Assembly: GCF_037976825.1 (NCBI RefSeq)
Contig: NZ_CP150269.1
Coordinates: 4,973,501 to 5,037,500, forward strand
Length of the DNA stretch: 64,000 bases
Source: Paenibacillus sp. FSL K6-1330
Lineage (GTDB): Bacteria; Bacillota; Bacilli; Paenibacillales; Paenibacillaceae
Direction of reading: 5' to 3'
The notes under the pieces were generated by a model, which worked only from the letters and a program-made list of their open reading frames with translations, had not been told where the DNA came from and searched no databases. The position numbers were made by a program, and so were the translations under genes. How positions within the stretch are numbered: the first letter of the stretch is position 1; each line of letters starts with the position of its first letter. Positions 45,390 through 54,087 of the stretch are shown in pieces.

Positions 45390-46112
45390 ATGAACTATAT
45401 TCATATGCTCTCCAAATTAGGTATGGGCAGTGCCCACCCGGGAGGATTCGAGGCAACCCTCCGAATGCTGAAGAATTATCCCATTCAACCGGGCAGCCGC
45501 ATTTTGGAGGTCGGGTGTGGAACGGGCAGAACTGCATGCCATCTCTCGGAGATGGGGTATCAAGTAACGGCCATTGACTTGAACGAAAATATGATCAAAA
45601 AAGCCCGTGCAAGAGCCGAAGCGATGGAAATCGACGTGCAATTCCAACAAGCGGATGTATGCGCATTGCCTTTCGAGGACAACCAATTCGACCTAATCAT
45701 GGCCGAATCCGTTACCGTATTTACGGATACTACGAAATCACTGCCCGAATATTACCGCGTTCTGGATCATGGAGGCGTCCTGCAGGACAGAGAATTGCTG
45801 CTTGATAAACCCATGCCGGAGGCAAAACTTCAGGAACTGCTCGAATTCTTCGGAATTCCTAATCTCATGATGAGGGAAGAATGGGCGGACTCCCTCTTGG
45901 CTTGCGGGTTTAAACAGGAAGAAATTCTGGAGTACAACCACTTCAATGACCAGTTAAAGGAAGAGCAAACACGTCATCTGGATACATTTGAACAGCGCGA
46001 TAAAGGACTCCTGTTCGATGTGGCGCTCTGGGAAACGTTGTTCAAGCATGACCGCATGATCCTGGATAATACCGATTATCTCGCTTCCGCCTTATTCCGG
46101 GCTGTAAAATAA
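45390..46112 (+). CDS. Class I SAM-dependent methyltransferase
   Basis: The 240-residue protein has the SAM motif I ILEVGCGTGRTACHLSEMG, the acidic VTAIDLNENMIKKAR, and the motif IV region FDLIMAESVTVFTDTTKSLPE. YYRVLDHGGVLQDRELLLDKP follows. The fold is a ubiquinone/Erg6-like small-molecule methyltransferase. Substrate is unknown. It is a single plus-strand gene, and AAGAAGGGATAGATGAG supplies the ribosome site. Confidence 0.82.
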   Translation: MNYIHMLSKLGMGSAHPGGFEATLRMLKNYPIQPGSRILEVGCGTGRTACHLSEMGYQVTAIDLNENMIKKARARAEAMEIDVQFQQADVCALPFEDNQFDLIMAESVTVFTDTTKSLPEYYRVLDHGGVLQDRELLLDKPMPEAKLQELLEFFGIPNLMMREEWADSLLACGFKQEEILEYNHFNDQLKEEQTRHLDTFEQRDKGLLFDVALWETLFKHDRMILDNTDYLASALFRAVK

Positions 46113-46296
46113 AATCACTTCATATCTGTGCATCAAGTGGGGATTCGCATATTTGCTGCGCATCCCCTCTCCCTCCTCAATTTCGGTCCTTTCGACCTAA
46201 TCCAACACTTTTTGTCAATTCGTTATATCTAGTTTTGCCTGTCGATGCTATAATCATGGTAAATATATCCTATGTTGTTGAGGAGGACTCATTCTT

Positions 46297-47547
46297 ATGG
46301 CATGGTTCAACAGACTCCCTATCTCGCGAAAAATTACCGCAGCCTGTTTTCTCATTGCCGCTTTGTTTGCGGTTCCAATGCTGCTTGCATTTATTCTAAT
46401 GGGTAAAGCAATCATTGGCGTGGTCATCGTCGTGGCACTAACCGGTTTTACTTTTCCTCTTTCTCGTCTTATTGAGAAAACGCTTACCAATTCCTTTGCG
46501 GAGATCTCCAGCGTTTCCGCCAAAATCGCCAAAGGCGACTTCACCTTCCAGGTAGAAGAGGTTGGGGGCATGAACGATCTCAGCCGAACGTTCAACAGCA
46601 TGGTGGACAAGCTTCGAAAAATATTGCAGGAAACCTCGGATATCACCCGCCAGGTCATGTCGTCAAGCTCCAACATCTCGATTAAAAACCAGGAGCTCAT
46701 TCAAGTGATGAATCAAGTCTCCTTATCTTCCAATGAGCTTGCTGTCGGCGCGAACGAAATATCGGAAGACGTAGCCGAAATGACGCATTCCATCGGTGAG
46801 ATCGAAGAGAAGGTCAGCAATTATACGCATTCAACCCAGGAAATGAATACCCGTTCGATCGAAACGCTGGGACTGGTTGAGCAAGGAAGGGACTCCGTTG
46901 CCAAGCAGTCTGCAGGGATGCAGCGTAATATTGACGCAACAGCAAAGGTCTCGGAATCCATAGATGCGCTGGCTAAGAGCGCCAGGGGAATTACGCAGAT
47001 CACGGAGACGATCTCGGAACTTGCCGATCAGACCAATTTGTTATCCTTGAACGCATCCATTGAAGCGGCAAGGGCAGGCGAGCATGGCGCTGGCTTTGCC
47101 GTTGTCGCCCAAGAGGTGCGTAAATTGGCTGAGGAATCCACATCATCGACAAGAGAAGTATTCAATCTCGTACGGAGCATCGAATCGGACGTCAAACATG
47201 CAACTCAGAACATAAAAATTAATGAAGAGGTCGTCAGGCAGCAAACCGAAATGATCCGTGAAGCTGAGCTGGTGTTCATGGAGATTGTAAACAGTGTGCA
47301 GTATATTTCGGAACAGATCTCCGCTTTCTCCAAGGAGAGCGAATCCATGCTGGAAAGTGCGAAGAGCATTTCTTCCGCAATTCAGAATATATCGGCGATT
47401 ACGCAGCAATCCGCCGCAGGCACGGAGCAGGTGTCGGCATCCATGAATGAGGGCATCTCATCGATCCAGAAGATGGCCGAGGAAGCAGAAGCGATGAATA
47501 ATGCCGTCTTCCGGCTGCAAAAAACGATCAACATTTTCAAATTTTAA
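46297..47547 (+). CDS. Chemoreceptor-like signalling protein lacking an outside sensor
   Basis: The 416-residue protein has two close membrane helices in its first 60 residues ([20 protein letters not shown] and [19 protein letters not shown]) with only a few residues between, so there is no ligand domain outside. A HAMP linker ([19 protein letters not shown]) follows, then the signalling coiled coil with [20 protein letters not shown] and [20 protein letters not shown]. It may sense membrane state or join other receptors. AGGAGGAC precedes the ATG. Confidence 0.88.
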   Translation: MAWFNRLPISRKITAACFLIAALFAVPMLLAFILMGKAIIGVVIVVALTGFTFPLSRLIEKTLTNSFAEISSVSAKIAKGDFTFQVEEVGGMNDLSRTFNSMVDKLRKILQETSDITRQVMSSSSNISIKNQELIQVMNQVSLSSNELAVGANEISEDVAEMTHSIGEIEEKVSNYTHSTQEMNTRSIETLGLVEQGRDSVAKQSAGMQRNIDATAKVSESIDALAKSARGITQITETISELADQTNLLSLNASIEAARAGEHGAGFAVVAQEVRKLAEESTSSTREVFNLVRSIESDVKHATQNIKINEEVVRQQTEMIREAELVFMEIVNSVQYISEQISAFSKESESMLESAKSISSAIQNISAITQQSAAGTEQVSASMNEGISSIQKMAEEAEAMNNAVFRLQKTINIFKF

Positions 47548-47605
47548 GTAGGGTACAGCCTACATCATGTCTATTACTTTCGAAGCAGCAAACGAACCGA
47601 AAATG

Positions 47606-47652
47606 CGAAAAATGGCTGTGCAAGGATACCATCCTGAGCACAGCCATTTCTT
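47606..47652. terminator. Terminator hairpin between convergent genes
   Basis: AAATGGCTGTGC and GCACAGCCATTT form a 12-bp stem with an inner AGGAT/ATCCT hairpin. The T-run is better on the minus strand, behind the phosphatase. Confidence 0.8.
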
Positions 47653-47747
47653 CATTGGACACATTTTTTTAATCTGACGAACCATCCGTGTGAGCAGACC
47701 CTTCATATGGGACAGCTCCCTTTTGTATCATGTCAAGTACACCTGAA

Positions 47748-48308
47748 TTATTGCTCGCTCCATAACCGCGCGATATTCACAAGCCGCCCTTCTTCAAACT
47801 CGACTCGATATATATCCGGCAGCGTCATTCCTTGCCAGAAATGATAATCGAATCGTTGATCATAATGCTGCAGCATAAGTGTCATAATGTCGCCGTGCGT
47901 GCCAATCACGACACGCTTTCCTATATGCGCATTCAAGATTTCCTCTAGCACCTGGACTGCTCGGCTTTGCGCGATTTTGCTGGATTCCCCTCCGGGGAAG
48001 GACGTAGTTTGATCCTGAAACAGCATCTTTTTGGCATCGAGGAATGAATGCCCCTGAAAATCCCCGACTTTCCGTTCTCTTAAGTCCTCTTGCTCCGCAA
48101 TCGGGAGTCCTAAAGCATCCGCCAATGGTTGGACCGTGTCCCTGGCTCGCTGATAAGGGCTTGAAGTAATAGCGTCAATCCCTTCACCCAGGAGCAATTC
48201 CTTGACTCGAACCGCAGCGAGGGAGCCCTCCGCGGACAATCCCCGCGACCTTTCCTTCCCATCGATAAAGGGAGATTCCGCATGTCTTACAAAATAGATA
48301 GTCGTCAT
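47748..48308 (-). CDS. Histidine phosphatase family protein
   Basis: The 186-residue protein has the phosphohistidine motif TTIYFVRHAESPF, second-site SPYQRARDTVQPLA and the second histidine VVIGTHGDIMTLML. It is a phosphoglycerate mutase-like phosphatase of the cytosol, related to CobC/YhfR proteins. Its ATG overlaps the Nudix stop by the ATGA junction, so it is translated with it. The substrate is unknown; the Nudix partner suggests a nucleotide or related phosphate. Confidence 0.87.
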   Translation of the reverse strand: MTTIYFVRHAESPFIDGKERSRGLSAEGSLAAVRVKELLLGEGIDAITSSPYQRARDTVQPLADALGLPIAEQEDLRERKVGDFQGHSFLDAKKMLFQDQTTSFPGGESSKIAQSRAVQVLEEILNAHIGKRVVIGTHGDIMTLMLQHYDQRFDYHFWQGMTLPDIYRVEFEEGRLVNIARLWSEQ

Positions 48309-48769
48309 CCTTCGACCTCTGCTTCTTTATGAGCCTCACCCTTTAATACGGGCTCCATCATCATCTCTACAAACGGTGTTAACGGTAACACCCCCAATGA
48401 CTCCAAGGGAATCCATTTGGCCCCTAATGAGTCTTGGCCGTCACCGTCCGTTTTGATAACAGCTTGAAGATCCAACAGCTCGACATCATACATGATACCA
48501 ATGTGATGCAGCTCTTCCATCTGATTCGCCTCATACTGATATACGATCGTGTAAGATACAGCCGTCCGAATGCTCCCCTTAATCGGAGAAAGCCCGGTTT
48601 CCTCTAAAAATTCGCGCTGCAGCGTATGCTCCGGCTCTTCTCCGAACTCAATGGAGCCGCCCGGTAAATCCCACTTCCCCTTGTGCGGTCCTCTCGCTTT
48701 CTGGATCAACAGGATATGATCATGCTGAATCAGTATTCCATAAACACCGAGATGCGTATGTTTCACCAC
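48305..48769 (-). CDS. Nudix hydrolase
   Basis: The 154-residue protein has a complete Nudix box: GGSIEFGEEPEHTLQREFLE then ETGL, matching GX5EX7REUXEEXGU. It hydrolyses nucleoside diphosphate-linked compounds with Mg2+. The GTG at 48769 follows AAAGGAGG by nine bases and lies three bases after the upstream methyltransferase stop, so the long frame reaching 48889 is an overlap artefact. It couples to the histidine phosphatase downstream. Confidence 0.9.
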   Translation of the reverse strand: MVKHTHLGVYGILIQHDHILLIQKARGPHKGKWDLPGGSIEFGEEPEHTLQREFLEETGLSPIKGSIRTAVSYTIVYQYEANQMEELHHIGIMYDVELLDLQAVIKTDGDGQDSLGAKWIPLESLGVLPLTPFVEMMMEPVLKGEAHKEAEVEG

Positions 48770-48771
48770 GG

Positions 48772-49479
48772 TCAACAACCTCCTTTTCTTGCAGTGAAGG
48801 TAATCCATTGACTTCGGAAAAGTACGTCTCTCCCATCCTTCACTTCCTGAATATCCTGCTGCACCTGCCGCCTCGTTAAGATCTCCCATTCCGAATACAG
48901 CTCATCAAGGATGGAAAAGGCTTTGTCGGCGGATAGATTCAACTCGATTAAGCCTGCCTCCTCCAAACCCGTTTCCTGATCGATTTCCTTTACCTCGGTG
49001 CTCATCAATATGCAATGTACGCCCTGCTCCACGGTTCCAGCCTGCATCTGTTTGATCTTGGATACAAAGGCTTCCTCGGAGCTCATATGCTCCAGACATG
49101 AGCATGCGATGACGTAATGATAAGTATCCTCGGTAATTTCATAGTGTTCTACGTCTGCCACAAGTGCCTCAAGATTTGAGCTTACGCCATGCAATTCGGC
49201 ATACTGCCGCAGCTTGTCAACTGCCGATGGCAGCAGATCCACGCAGATGACCTTCCCGTTAACCGCTTGGATCCGCTGCGCAACCGGGATGCTGTTACGC
49301 CCGACGCCACAGCCTAGATCCAGTACCCGCACCTCATGAAACGGCAATAATTCCAAATGATCCAGGACCGTCTGAACGGGCTTGGCTAACCAGCTCCCAG
49401 GTTGAAACAGTACGGCTTCTTCGTACAATGTCTCGTGATACGATATTTCCTTTTCACGTGCGCGGTTGAATATGTCCAT
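48772..49479 (-). CDS. Class I SAM-dependent methyltransferase
   Basis: The 235-residue protein has VRVLDLGCGVGRNSIPVAQR for motif I, VICVDLLPSAVDKLRQYAEL for the acidic loop, and YHYVIACSCLEHMSSEEAFV for motif IV. It is unlike the methyltransferase at 45390 in sequence. AAGGGGATATAGC precedes the ATG. It is first of a three-gene unit with Nudix and histidine phosphatase. A common pathway is likely but not identified. Confidence 0.83.
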   Translation of the reverse strand: MDIFNRAREKEISYHETLYEEAVLFQPGSWLAKPVQTVLDHLELLPFHEVRVLDLGCGVGRNSIPVAQRIQAVNGKVICVDLLPSAVDKLRQYAELHGVSSNLEALVADVEHYEITEDTYHYVIACSCLEHMSSEEAFVSKIKQMQAGTVEQGVHCILMSTEVKEIDQETGLEEAGLIELNLSADKAFSILDELYSEWEILTRRQVQQDIQEVKDGRDVLFRSQWITFTARKGGC

Positions 49480-49572
49480 GCTATATCCCCTTGTTCTGGC
49501 CGTTATAACGTCACTTCCATATAGACAAGCTCATTTTCTTGCTCACTGCAACTCCTGCTAGGATACCTTTTT

Positions 49573-50121
49573 CTAATCTTCGCTTATCGTTAGCTGCGGC
49601 CACTGATCCTTCCATTGCTTCTTTCCTACCCGCTCCAAATAATAGCGTCGCTTATGAAAGTTAGGGCATCTGCGAACCCGAAGCGCAAATAAATCCTCCA
49701 GTCCGTAAGGACAGCAGAGCTCAAGCTCTCCTTCGGCGTTCAGCCTTGCCCCGACCGCGGTAGCCGTCTCCGTCCAATGAGCTAACGCATCATAGGTCGA
49801 GTGATAGGGTTCATCTCCATTCTTCACATGCATTCTGGCCTGATTCTTGACCGACCATTTCGGGTTCCCCGTGGTTGTTCTTAGAAGCTCTTCCAATCGA
49901 ATATCCCGCGCTTCAGACACATCTTCCGGATCGAAATACACCACATCGATATCCGTATGCCGATCCGTCCCTTCTAACCCATGAAGCAAGTCCCACACAT
50001 AATTTCGGATGTAGCCTGCAGCAATATAGCATTGCGGCAGCCCTAAGTCACGAACGATGTCCAAATCCGTCATCAATTGCTGATGCTGGCTTATGTACTC
50101 CTTTAACCGTTTCTCTAACAT
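49573..50121 (-). CDS. NTP_transf_6 (COG3575) family nucleotidyltransferase
   Basis: The 182-residue protein has AAGYIRNYVWDLLHG, DIDVVYFDPEDVSE, SVKNQARMHVKNGDEPYHS and TATAVGARLNAEGELELCCPYGLEDLF, all typical of the COG3575/DUF925 family. Its DID and surrounding aspartates are a likely nucleotidyltransferase metal site. The ATG at 50121 follows GGTGGATGG; the TTG at 50136 lacks a good ribosome site. No function is established for the family. Confidence 0.85.
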   Translation of the reverse strand: MLEKRLKEYISQHQQLMTDLDIVRDLGLPQCYIAAGYIRNYVWDLLHGLEGTDRHTDIDVVYFDPEDVSEARDIRLEELLRTTTGNPKWSVKNQARMHVKNGDEPYHSTYDALAHWTETATAVGARLNAEGELELCCPYGLEDLFALRVRRCPNFHKRRYYLERVGKKQWKDQWPQLTISED

Positions 50122-50241
50122 ACCATCCACCGCCAATGACCTAAATTCTTCTCAGCCCTCTTACCATTCAGCTGCCACATGTTCTTATATTAGTTAGCTG
50201 CAACTTGAATAAGAGCGTACCCTAAAATCCTGTATTCGTGT

Positions 50242-50287
50242 AAAAAAGCATAGACCGCTTCACGAAGAGAAGGAAACGGTCTATGCA
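50242..50287 (-). terminator. Intrinsic terminator, minus strand
   Basis: GCATAGACCG and CGGTCTATGC form a 10-bp stem, extended by TTC/GAA, and followed on the minus strand by six T. It probably ends the transcript of the zinc-ribbon gene at 50537. Confidence 0.75.
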
Positions 50288-50536
50288 CACTCATAGATAT
50301 AACTATTATATTCCAGATAATCCCTGAACGGCAAGAGAGAGCAGGGATTATGGGACGCAGCGGGTGATACCCGAGCTGCATGTTGGACAGAAATCTGAGC
50401 ATGCATGCGCCATAACTGCTTCAACTTGAGCCAGATTGACTTCGGTATGCTCATGTGAGAGAGCTTATAAGCCGGATTTCGGACAGCCATGCACGAAATA
50501 ATCCCACTACCGAACAATCAAGCCCAGTGGTGCTAG
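50288..50536. other. Gene-poor stretch
   Basis: No convincing gene. A minus-strand promoter-like TTGCCG-N18-TATAAT near 50305-50334 would start a very short transcript ending at the 50242 terminator, but this is weak. Confidence 0.4.
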
Positions 50537-50722
50537 CTACACAGCCGCGTCCACCCGCTCCTGCGAAGCGCCGTCGCAGCGCTTGCACACTTTCAGGGCA
50601 GTCCCGTCCGATTTGGTTCGGGGATACAACAATTTCGTTCGGGTACTCTTGCACACCGGACATGTACCGCGCGCGCGAGTTGGTAGGTTCCACAAGGATT
50701 TGCCTCTTTTTTGTTTTGCCAT
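50537..50722 (-). CDS. Small zinc-ribbon protein, 61 aa
   Basis: The protein starts MAKQKRGKSLWNLPTRARG and has two CxxC knuckles, CPVC and CKRC, 26 residues apart, so it should bind one zinc. It is strongly basic at the N-terminus and could bind RNA or ribosomes. A plus-strand frame of 96 codons covers the same DNA but lacks a ribosome site and looks like a shadow. Family resemblance to short uncharacterised Paenibacillus proteins is from memory only. Confidence 0.6.
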   Translation of the reverse strand: MAKQKRGKSLWNLPTRARGTCPVCKSTRTKLLYPRTKSDGTALKVCKRCDGASQERVDAAV

Positions 50723-50926
50723 TAGTCAGATACCCCATTTCATAGATTCATTATTATCACTCTTACTTATATGAAAGGGTTCAGCAGAACATGTCGGGCA
50801 GCTCCATTTAGATCTCACATACCATCGCTCACAACCATTGCAACCTCATCAGATCCGGAATAGATGGTGGATCGCCCTCATGGTATGTCTCCGTCGCACA
50901 TTAGAAAAACGAGTGGGTAAGATAAC

Positions 50927-50962
50927 AAAAGCGAGAAGGCAATGAAGACGCCCTCCCGCTTG
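50927..50962 (-). terminator. Terminator of the rbsK operon
   Basis: Minus-strand AAGCGGGAGGGC and GCCTTCTCGCTT pair with two mismatches, followed by TTTGTT. It ends the eight-gene operon starting at 60293. Confidence 0.72.
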
Positions 50963-50971
50963 TGCAACGAA

Positions 50972-51883
50972 TTACTTATTTATAAAAGCCAGAATCTCTT
51001 CCTTGGACGGTATGGAGGCTTGTGCGCCTGGCCGGGTCACCGTCAATGCAGCCGCAGCAGTTGCAAACTGAAGCGCTTCTTCCGTTTCCAGCCCCTCCGT
51101 GCAAGCTGCCGCATAAGCACCGATGAAGGTATCTCCTGCCGCCGTGGTATCCACGGGTCTGACGTGGAAAGCCGGAACGGTGAAACGCTCACCTTGTGCA
51201 TTCCCATAGAAGCAGCCTTGCTCGCCAAGGGTGATGATCACGTTGGAGGTGCCTCTGCCGATAATCGACGCTGCAGCCGCATCGGCTGAAGCAGTGTCCT
51301 CCACCTTTAGGCCGCTTACCACTTCGGCTTCCGTCTCGTTCACAATCAAGGTATCGATCAACGGTAACACGTTATGAGGGATCTTTCGCGCAGGCGCCGG
51401 ATTCAACCAGACGCGAACGCCTGCCTTGTTAGCCGATTGGATAACATACTGCGTCGTCTGCCATGGAATTTCATTTTGCAGCAGTACAGCATATACTCCA
51501 TCCCACTTCACCTCAGTCGCAACATCTTCTTCAGTCAACCGCCCATTGGCTCCTTCCGACAACACGATATAATTCTCGCCCGCCTCGTTAACCGTGATGA
51601 TCGCCATCCCCGAGGTGCCTGTCTTGGAGAGGACGGATGTAACGCCAACCCCGCGCTCCTCCAAGGAAGCAACCAGGGTATTCCCAAAAGGATCAAGACC
51701 GACCGCGCCGACCATGACACAATCCGCACCTACTGAGGCTGCAGCCACAGCCTGATTCGCTCCTTTACCCCCAGGAAAAAAAGATGTGCCGCTGCTATGA
51801 ATCGTTTCTCCCGGCCGGGGAAACTGCTCTACATTACTCACAACATCCATATTAATGCTTCCAATGACAACTAGCTTGCGCAA
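50972..51883 (-). CDS. rbsK: Ribokinase
   Basis: The 303-residue PfkB-family kinase phosphorylates ribose at O5. It shows VVIGSINMDVVSNVEQFPRPGET (region), SFFPGGKGANQAVAAASVG, LNPAPARKIP and the catalytic-Asp motif DTTAAGDTFIGAY near residue 250. These are the specific ribokinase signatures, with SINMD binding the sugar. It lies 20 bp after an ADP-ribosylglycohydrolase gene at the end of the operon, so it may use ribose released by those enzymes. Normal ribose ABC (rbsDACB) genes are absent here. Confidence 0.92.
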   Translation of the reverse strand: MRKLVVIGSINMDVVSNVEQFPRPGETIHSSGTSFFPGGKGANQAVAAASVGADCVMVGAVGLDPFGNTLVASLEERGVGVTSVLSKTGTSGMAIITVNEAGENYIVLSEGANGRLTEEDVATEVKWDGVYAVLLQNEIPWQTTQYVIQSANKAGVRVWLNPAPARKIPHNVLPLIDTLIVNETEAEVVSGLKVEDTASADAAAASIIGRGTSNVIITLGEQGCFYGNAQGERFTVPAFHVRPVDTTAAGDTFIGAYAAACTEGLETEEALQFATAAAALTVTRPGAQASIPSKEEILAFINK

Positions 51884-51903
51884 AGATAACCTGCTCCCTT
51901 CTC

Positions 51904-54024
51904 TTAAACCAACTTCGGCTCTGATGTACGGACGTGAACATCCCTGATCTCATTCTCACCATCCTCCAAGCAGCCAAAGCCGAACATGCCATGACCATAG
52001 GCGGTGTCCTTGCATTCTAGCACATGGTCTCCATTAATATACAAGATGAACCGATCCTTCTCGGACACCAGCTTCAGGCGGTATTCTTTACCCCATTCCC
52101 AATCGTATCTTGCCGTAATCAGACGCTTGATCCCGAAGTCCTGTTTGATAAACGATACGGAATTCGGACCGTCGAACCCGGCCAGATAATGCCGCATGAC
52201 CCCCTGCGCCCTCGTAATCAGGCAATGGCTGGTGCCTGATATTGGTCTAATGGTCGCTTCAATCTCCATATCTCCTGCATAGTAATTGCCGGAATAGGAC
52301 GAGGTATCTCCTTCAGATATACAATGCAGTGCTCCCTCACGCAACTCCCAGTTTCCTCGATGATGCGAGAATGGAGTGACAGAAGCGAACTCTTTGGCCT
52401 GCTTGGCAAAATCGATCGTATAATCCGCAGCTCCCGTGATGCGGAATTGACCGACGAACAAACTACCGATAGCGCGGTTCAAGAGCGGCGACGGGCTCTC
52501 GAGTATCCAGCCGATCTCATCAATCATGGCGCTTTCGGTATCCGGAATGACGAATTGAATCGTATTCCACTCTCCGCCAACCGGAGTAACGGCCTCAAGA
52601 CACACATCTTCCTGTATAAAAGTATTCCGTACGTACGGTGTCAGTCTTACCGGTTCGCCTTCCCACTGATCCACATAAATTTGGGCGGATACGGTCTGCC
52701 CGCTATAGGCCAGGGGGGCAAAGGTCGGCTTATATTTCTCATCGTTAAACTCCGCCCGGCGATAGAACGGTTTATAGTAGATTTTGCTGCTGTCGCCTTC
52801 TACCAGTCGGTCAAAGACCACTTCCAAGGATCCTCTGCTATCATACGTATTCTTGGTTGAATGGCGCAAGACAGGCGTCTTGAACGAATTGCTTGTCCGA
52901 AAGCCGTGCGTGGACCCCGGCAGGTCGAAATCGAAATACACCTCGCCTTGCTTCACCCGCGACACCAACGCTTCGGGGGCCTTCTCTCCATTGAGGCGAT
53001 AGCCAAGCAGTGCAAGCTCTTTGGCAAATGTCGGGAAATCCACCAGATTCAAATAACCGGATACACTCGAAGCCACGATGAAGTCATTGATCGGCTTGCG
53101 ATAATGATCCGGAATCCCCGCCAGGCCGCCGTAAACGCCTAGGATCGTGCCCACGTTTCCGGCGTTGCAATCGGTGTCCCAGCCACACATCGATGCGATC
53201 TCGACCGTGCGCGCAAAATCCCCCTCGCCATACAGAAGGGCAAGCACGCACACGCCCGCATTCGGGATAATGTGGCATACGCCAGTATACTTATCGTATC
53301 CCCAGTGATCCTCCAAATATTGACGGCAAGCGCGGAAATCCGATGGATGCTCCCGGTGGAAGTCCATCACCACGTGGACCACGCGCGCATAAGTGGAGTC
53401 ATCCGGAATCATGCGAAGTCCTTCCGCAATAATCTCATCCATGGATGAAGCATCAAAGGCTTTGGCTATGCAAGCAGCCATGAAGCGGGCGCCGTACAGC
53501 CCGTTGCCGTCGTGCGAAACACTGGCGGCTTTTTCCGCATAATCCGCCGCTTTCTCCGCCTGACCCGGGAACAGCAGGCCCCAGGAATCGATGAAGATCT
53601 GGCCGCCGATCTGCTCCGCCATCTCCGTGCCGTTGACCTCAATCGAACCGGAGCGCGGGGCTGAAATGCCTTTGCGCAGATTAACATAAGCACGGTGCTC
53701 CGTACTGATATCCTCGCCGCCCCACCAAAACATGCCAATCCCTTCCCTTGCGTAGTTGAGCCATGCCTTGCCCACATCCTCAGGCTCAAGCTCGCGGTCC
53801 GTCGCATCGTCATACAGCGCGCGAATAAAGAATACCGGTCCGTTCGCGTCATCGTCGGCGGCAAAGGTTTTGTACGGCTTCACGTAATCCCGGATATCGC
53901 CGTATACGTCCCGAATGCGTTCATACGTCCAAGCTACCGGTTCGATGGGAGCACCGAGTCTGATGCCAATGTTCATACCGATGAATCCCGCATATACCGT
54001 CTCTACATAATGTTTAGGTATCAT
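51904..54024 (-). CDS. ADP-ribosylglycohydrolase family enzyme with lectin-like C-terminal domain
   Basis: The 706-residue protein has an N-terminal ADP-ribosylglycohydrolase-type helical domain (about residues 1-340) and a C-terminal domain of concanavalin/LamG type (about 510-706; NWELREGALHCISEGDTSSY, DMEIEATIRPISGTSHCLI, YRLKLVSEKDRFILYINGD). TFAADDDANGPVFF and GWDTDCNAGNVGTILG give the metal aspartates, but the usual GDAxGAP near the start reads IRLGAPIEP, lacking that Asp. There is no signal peptide. It probably cleaves a ribosyl bond in the cytosol. The start at 54024 follows AGGAGGGAG. Confidence 0.83.
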   Translation of the reverse strand: MIPKHYVETVYAGFIGMNIGIRLGAPIEPVAWTYERIRDVYGDIRDYVKPYKTFAADDDANGPVFFIRALYDDATDRELEPEDVGKAWLNYAREGIGMFWWGGEDISTEHRAYVNLRKGISAPRSGSIEVNGTEMAEQIGGQIFIDSWGLLFPGQAEKAADYAEKAASVSHDGNGLYGARFMAACIAKAFDASSMDEIIAEGLRMIPDDSTYARVVHVVMDFHREHPSDFRACRQYLEDHWGYDKYTGVCHIIPNAGVCVLALLYGEGDFARTVEIASMCGWDTDCNAGNVGTILGVYGGLAGIPDHYRKPINDFIVASSVSGYLNLVDFPTFAKELALLGYRLNGEKAPEALVSRVKQGEVYFDFDLPGSTHGFRTSNSFKTPVLRHSTKNTYDSRGSLEVVFDRLVEGDSSKIYYKPFYRRAEFNDEKYKPTFAPLAYSGQTVSAQIYVDQWEGEPVRLTPYVRNTFIQEDVCLEAVTPVGGEWNTIQFVIPDTESAMIDEIGWILESPSPLLNRAIGSLFVGQFRITGAADYTIDFAKQAKEFASVTPFSHHRGNWELREGALHCISEGDTSSYSGNYYAGDMEIEATIRPISGTSHCLITRAQGVMRHYLAGFDGPNSVSFIKQDFGIKRLITARYDWEWGKEYRLKLVSEKDRFILYINGDHVLECKDTAYGHGMFGFGCLEDGENEIRDVHVRTSEPKLV

Positions 54025-54087
54025 TTGCTCTCCCTCCTGTATCAACCATTCCTCTACATCCGCTAAGCTGCAATAGCTTGTGAAAAA

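Noticed and set aside
48770..48889. N-terminal extension of the Nudix protein
   Set aside because: It overlaps the end of the methyltransferase in another frame, and GTG 48769 has an ideal ribosome site.
50190..50402. Minus-strand frame ending in a 34-residue peptide
   Set aside because: The terminator at 50242 lies inside it and no ribosome site precedes it; chance frame more likely.
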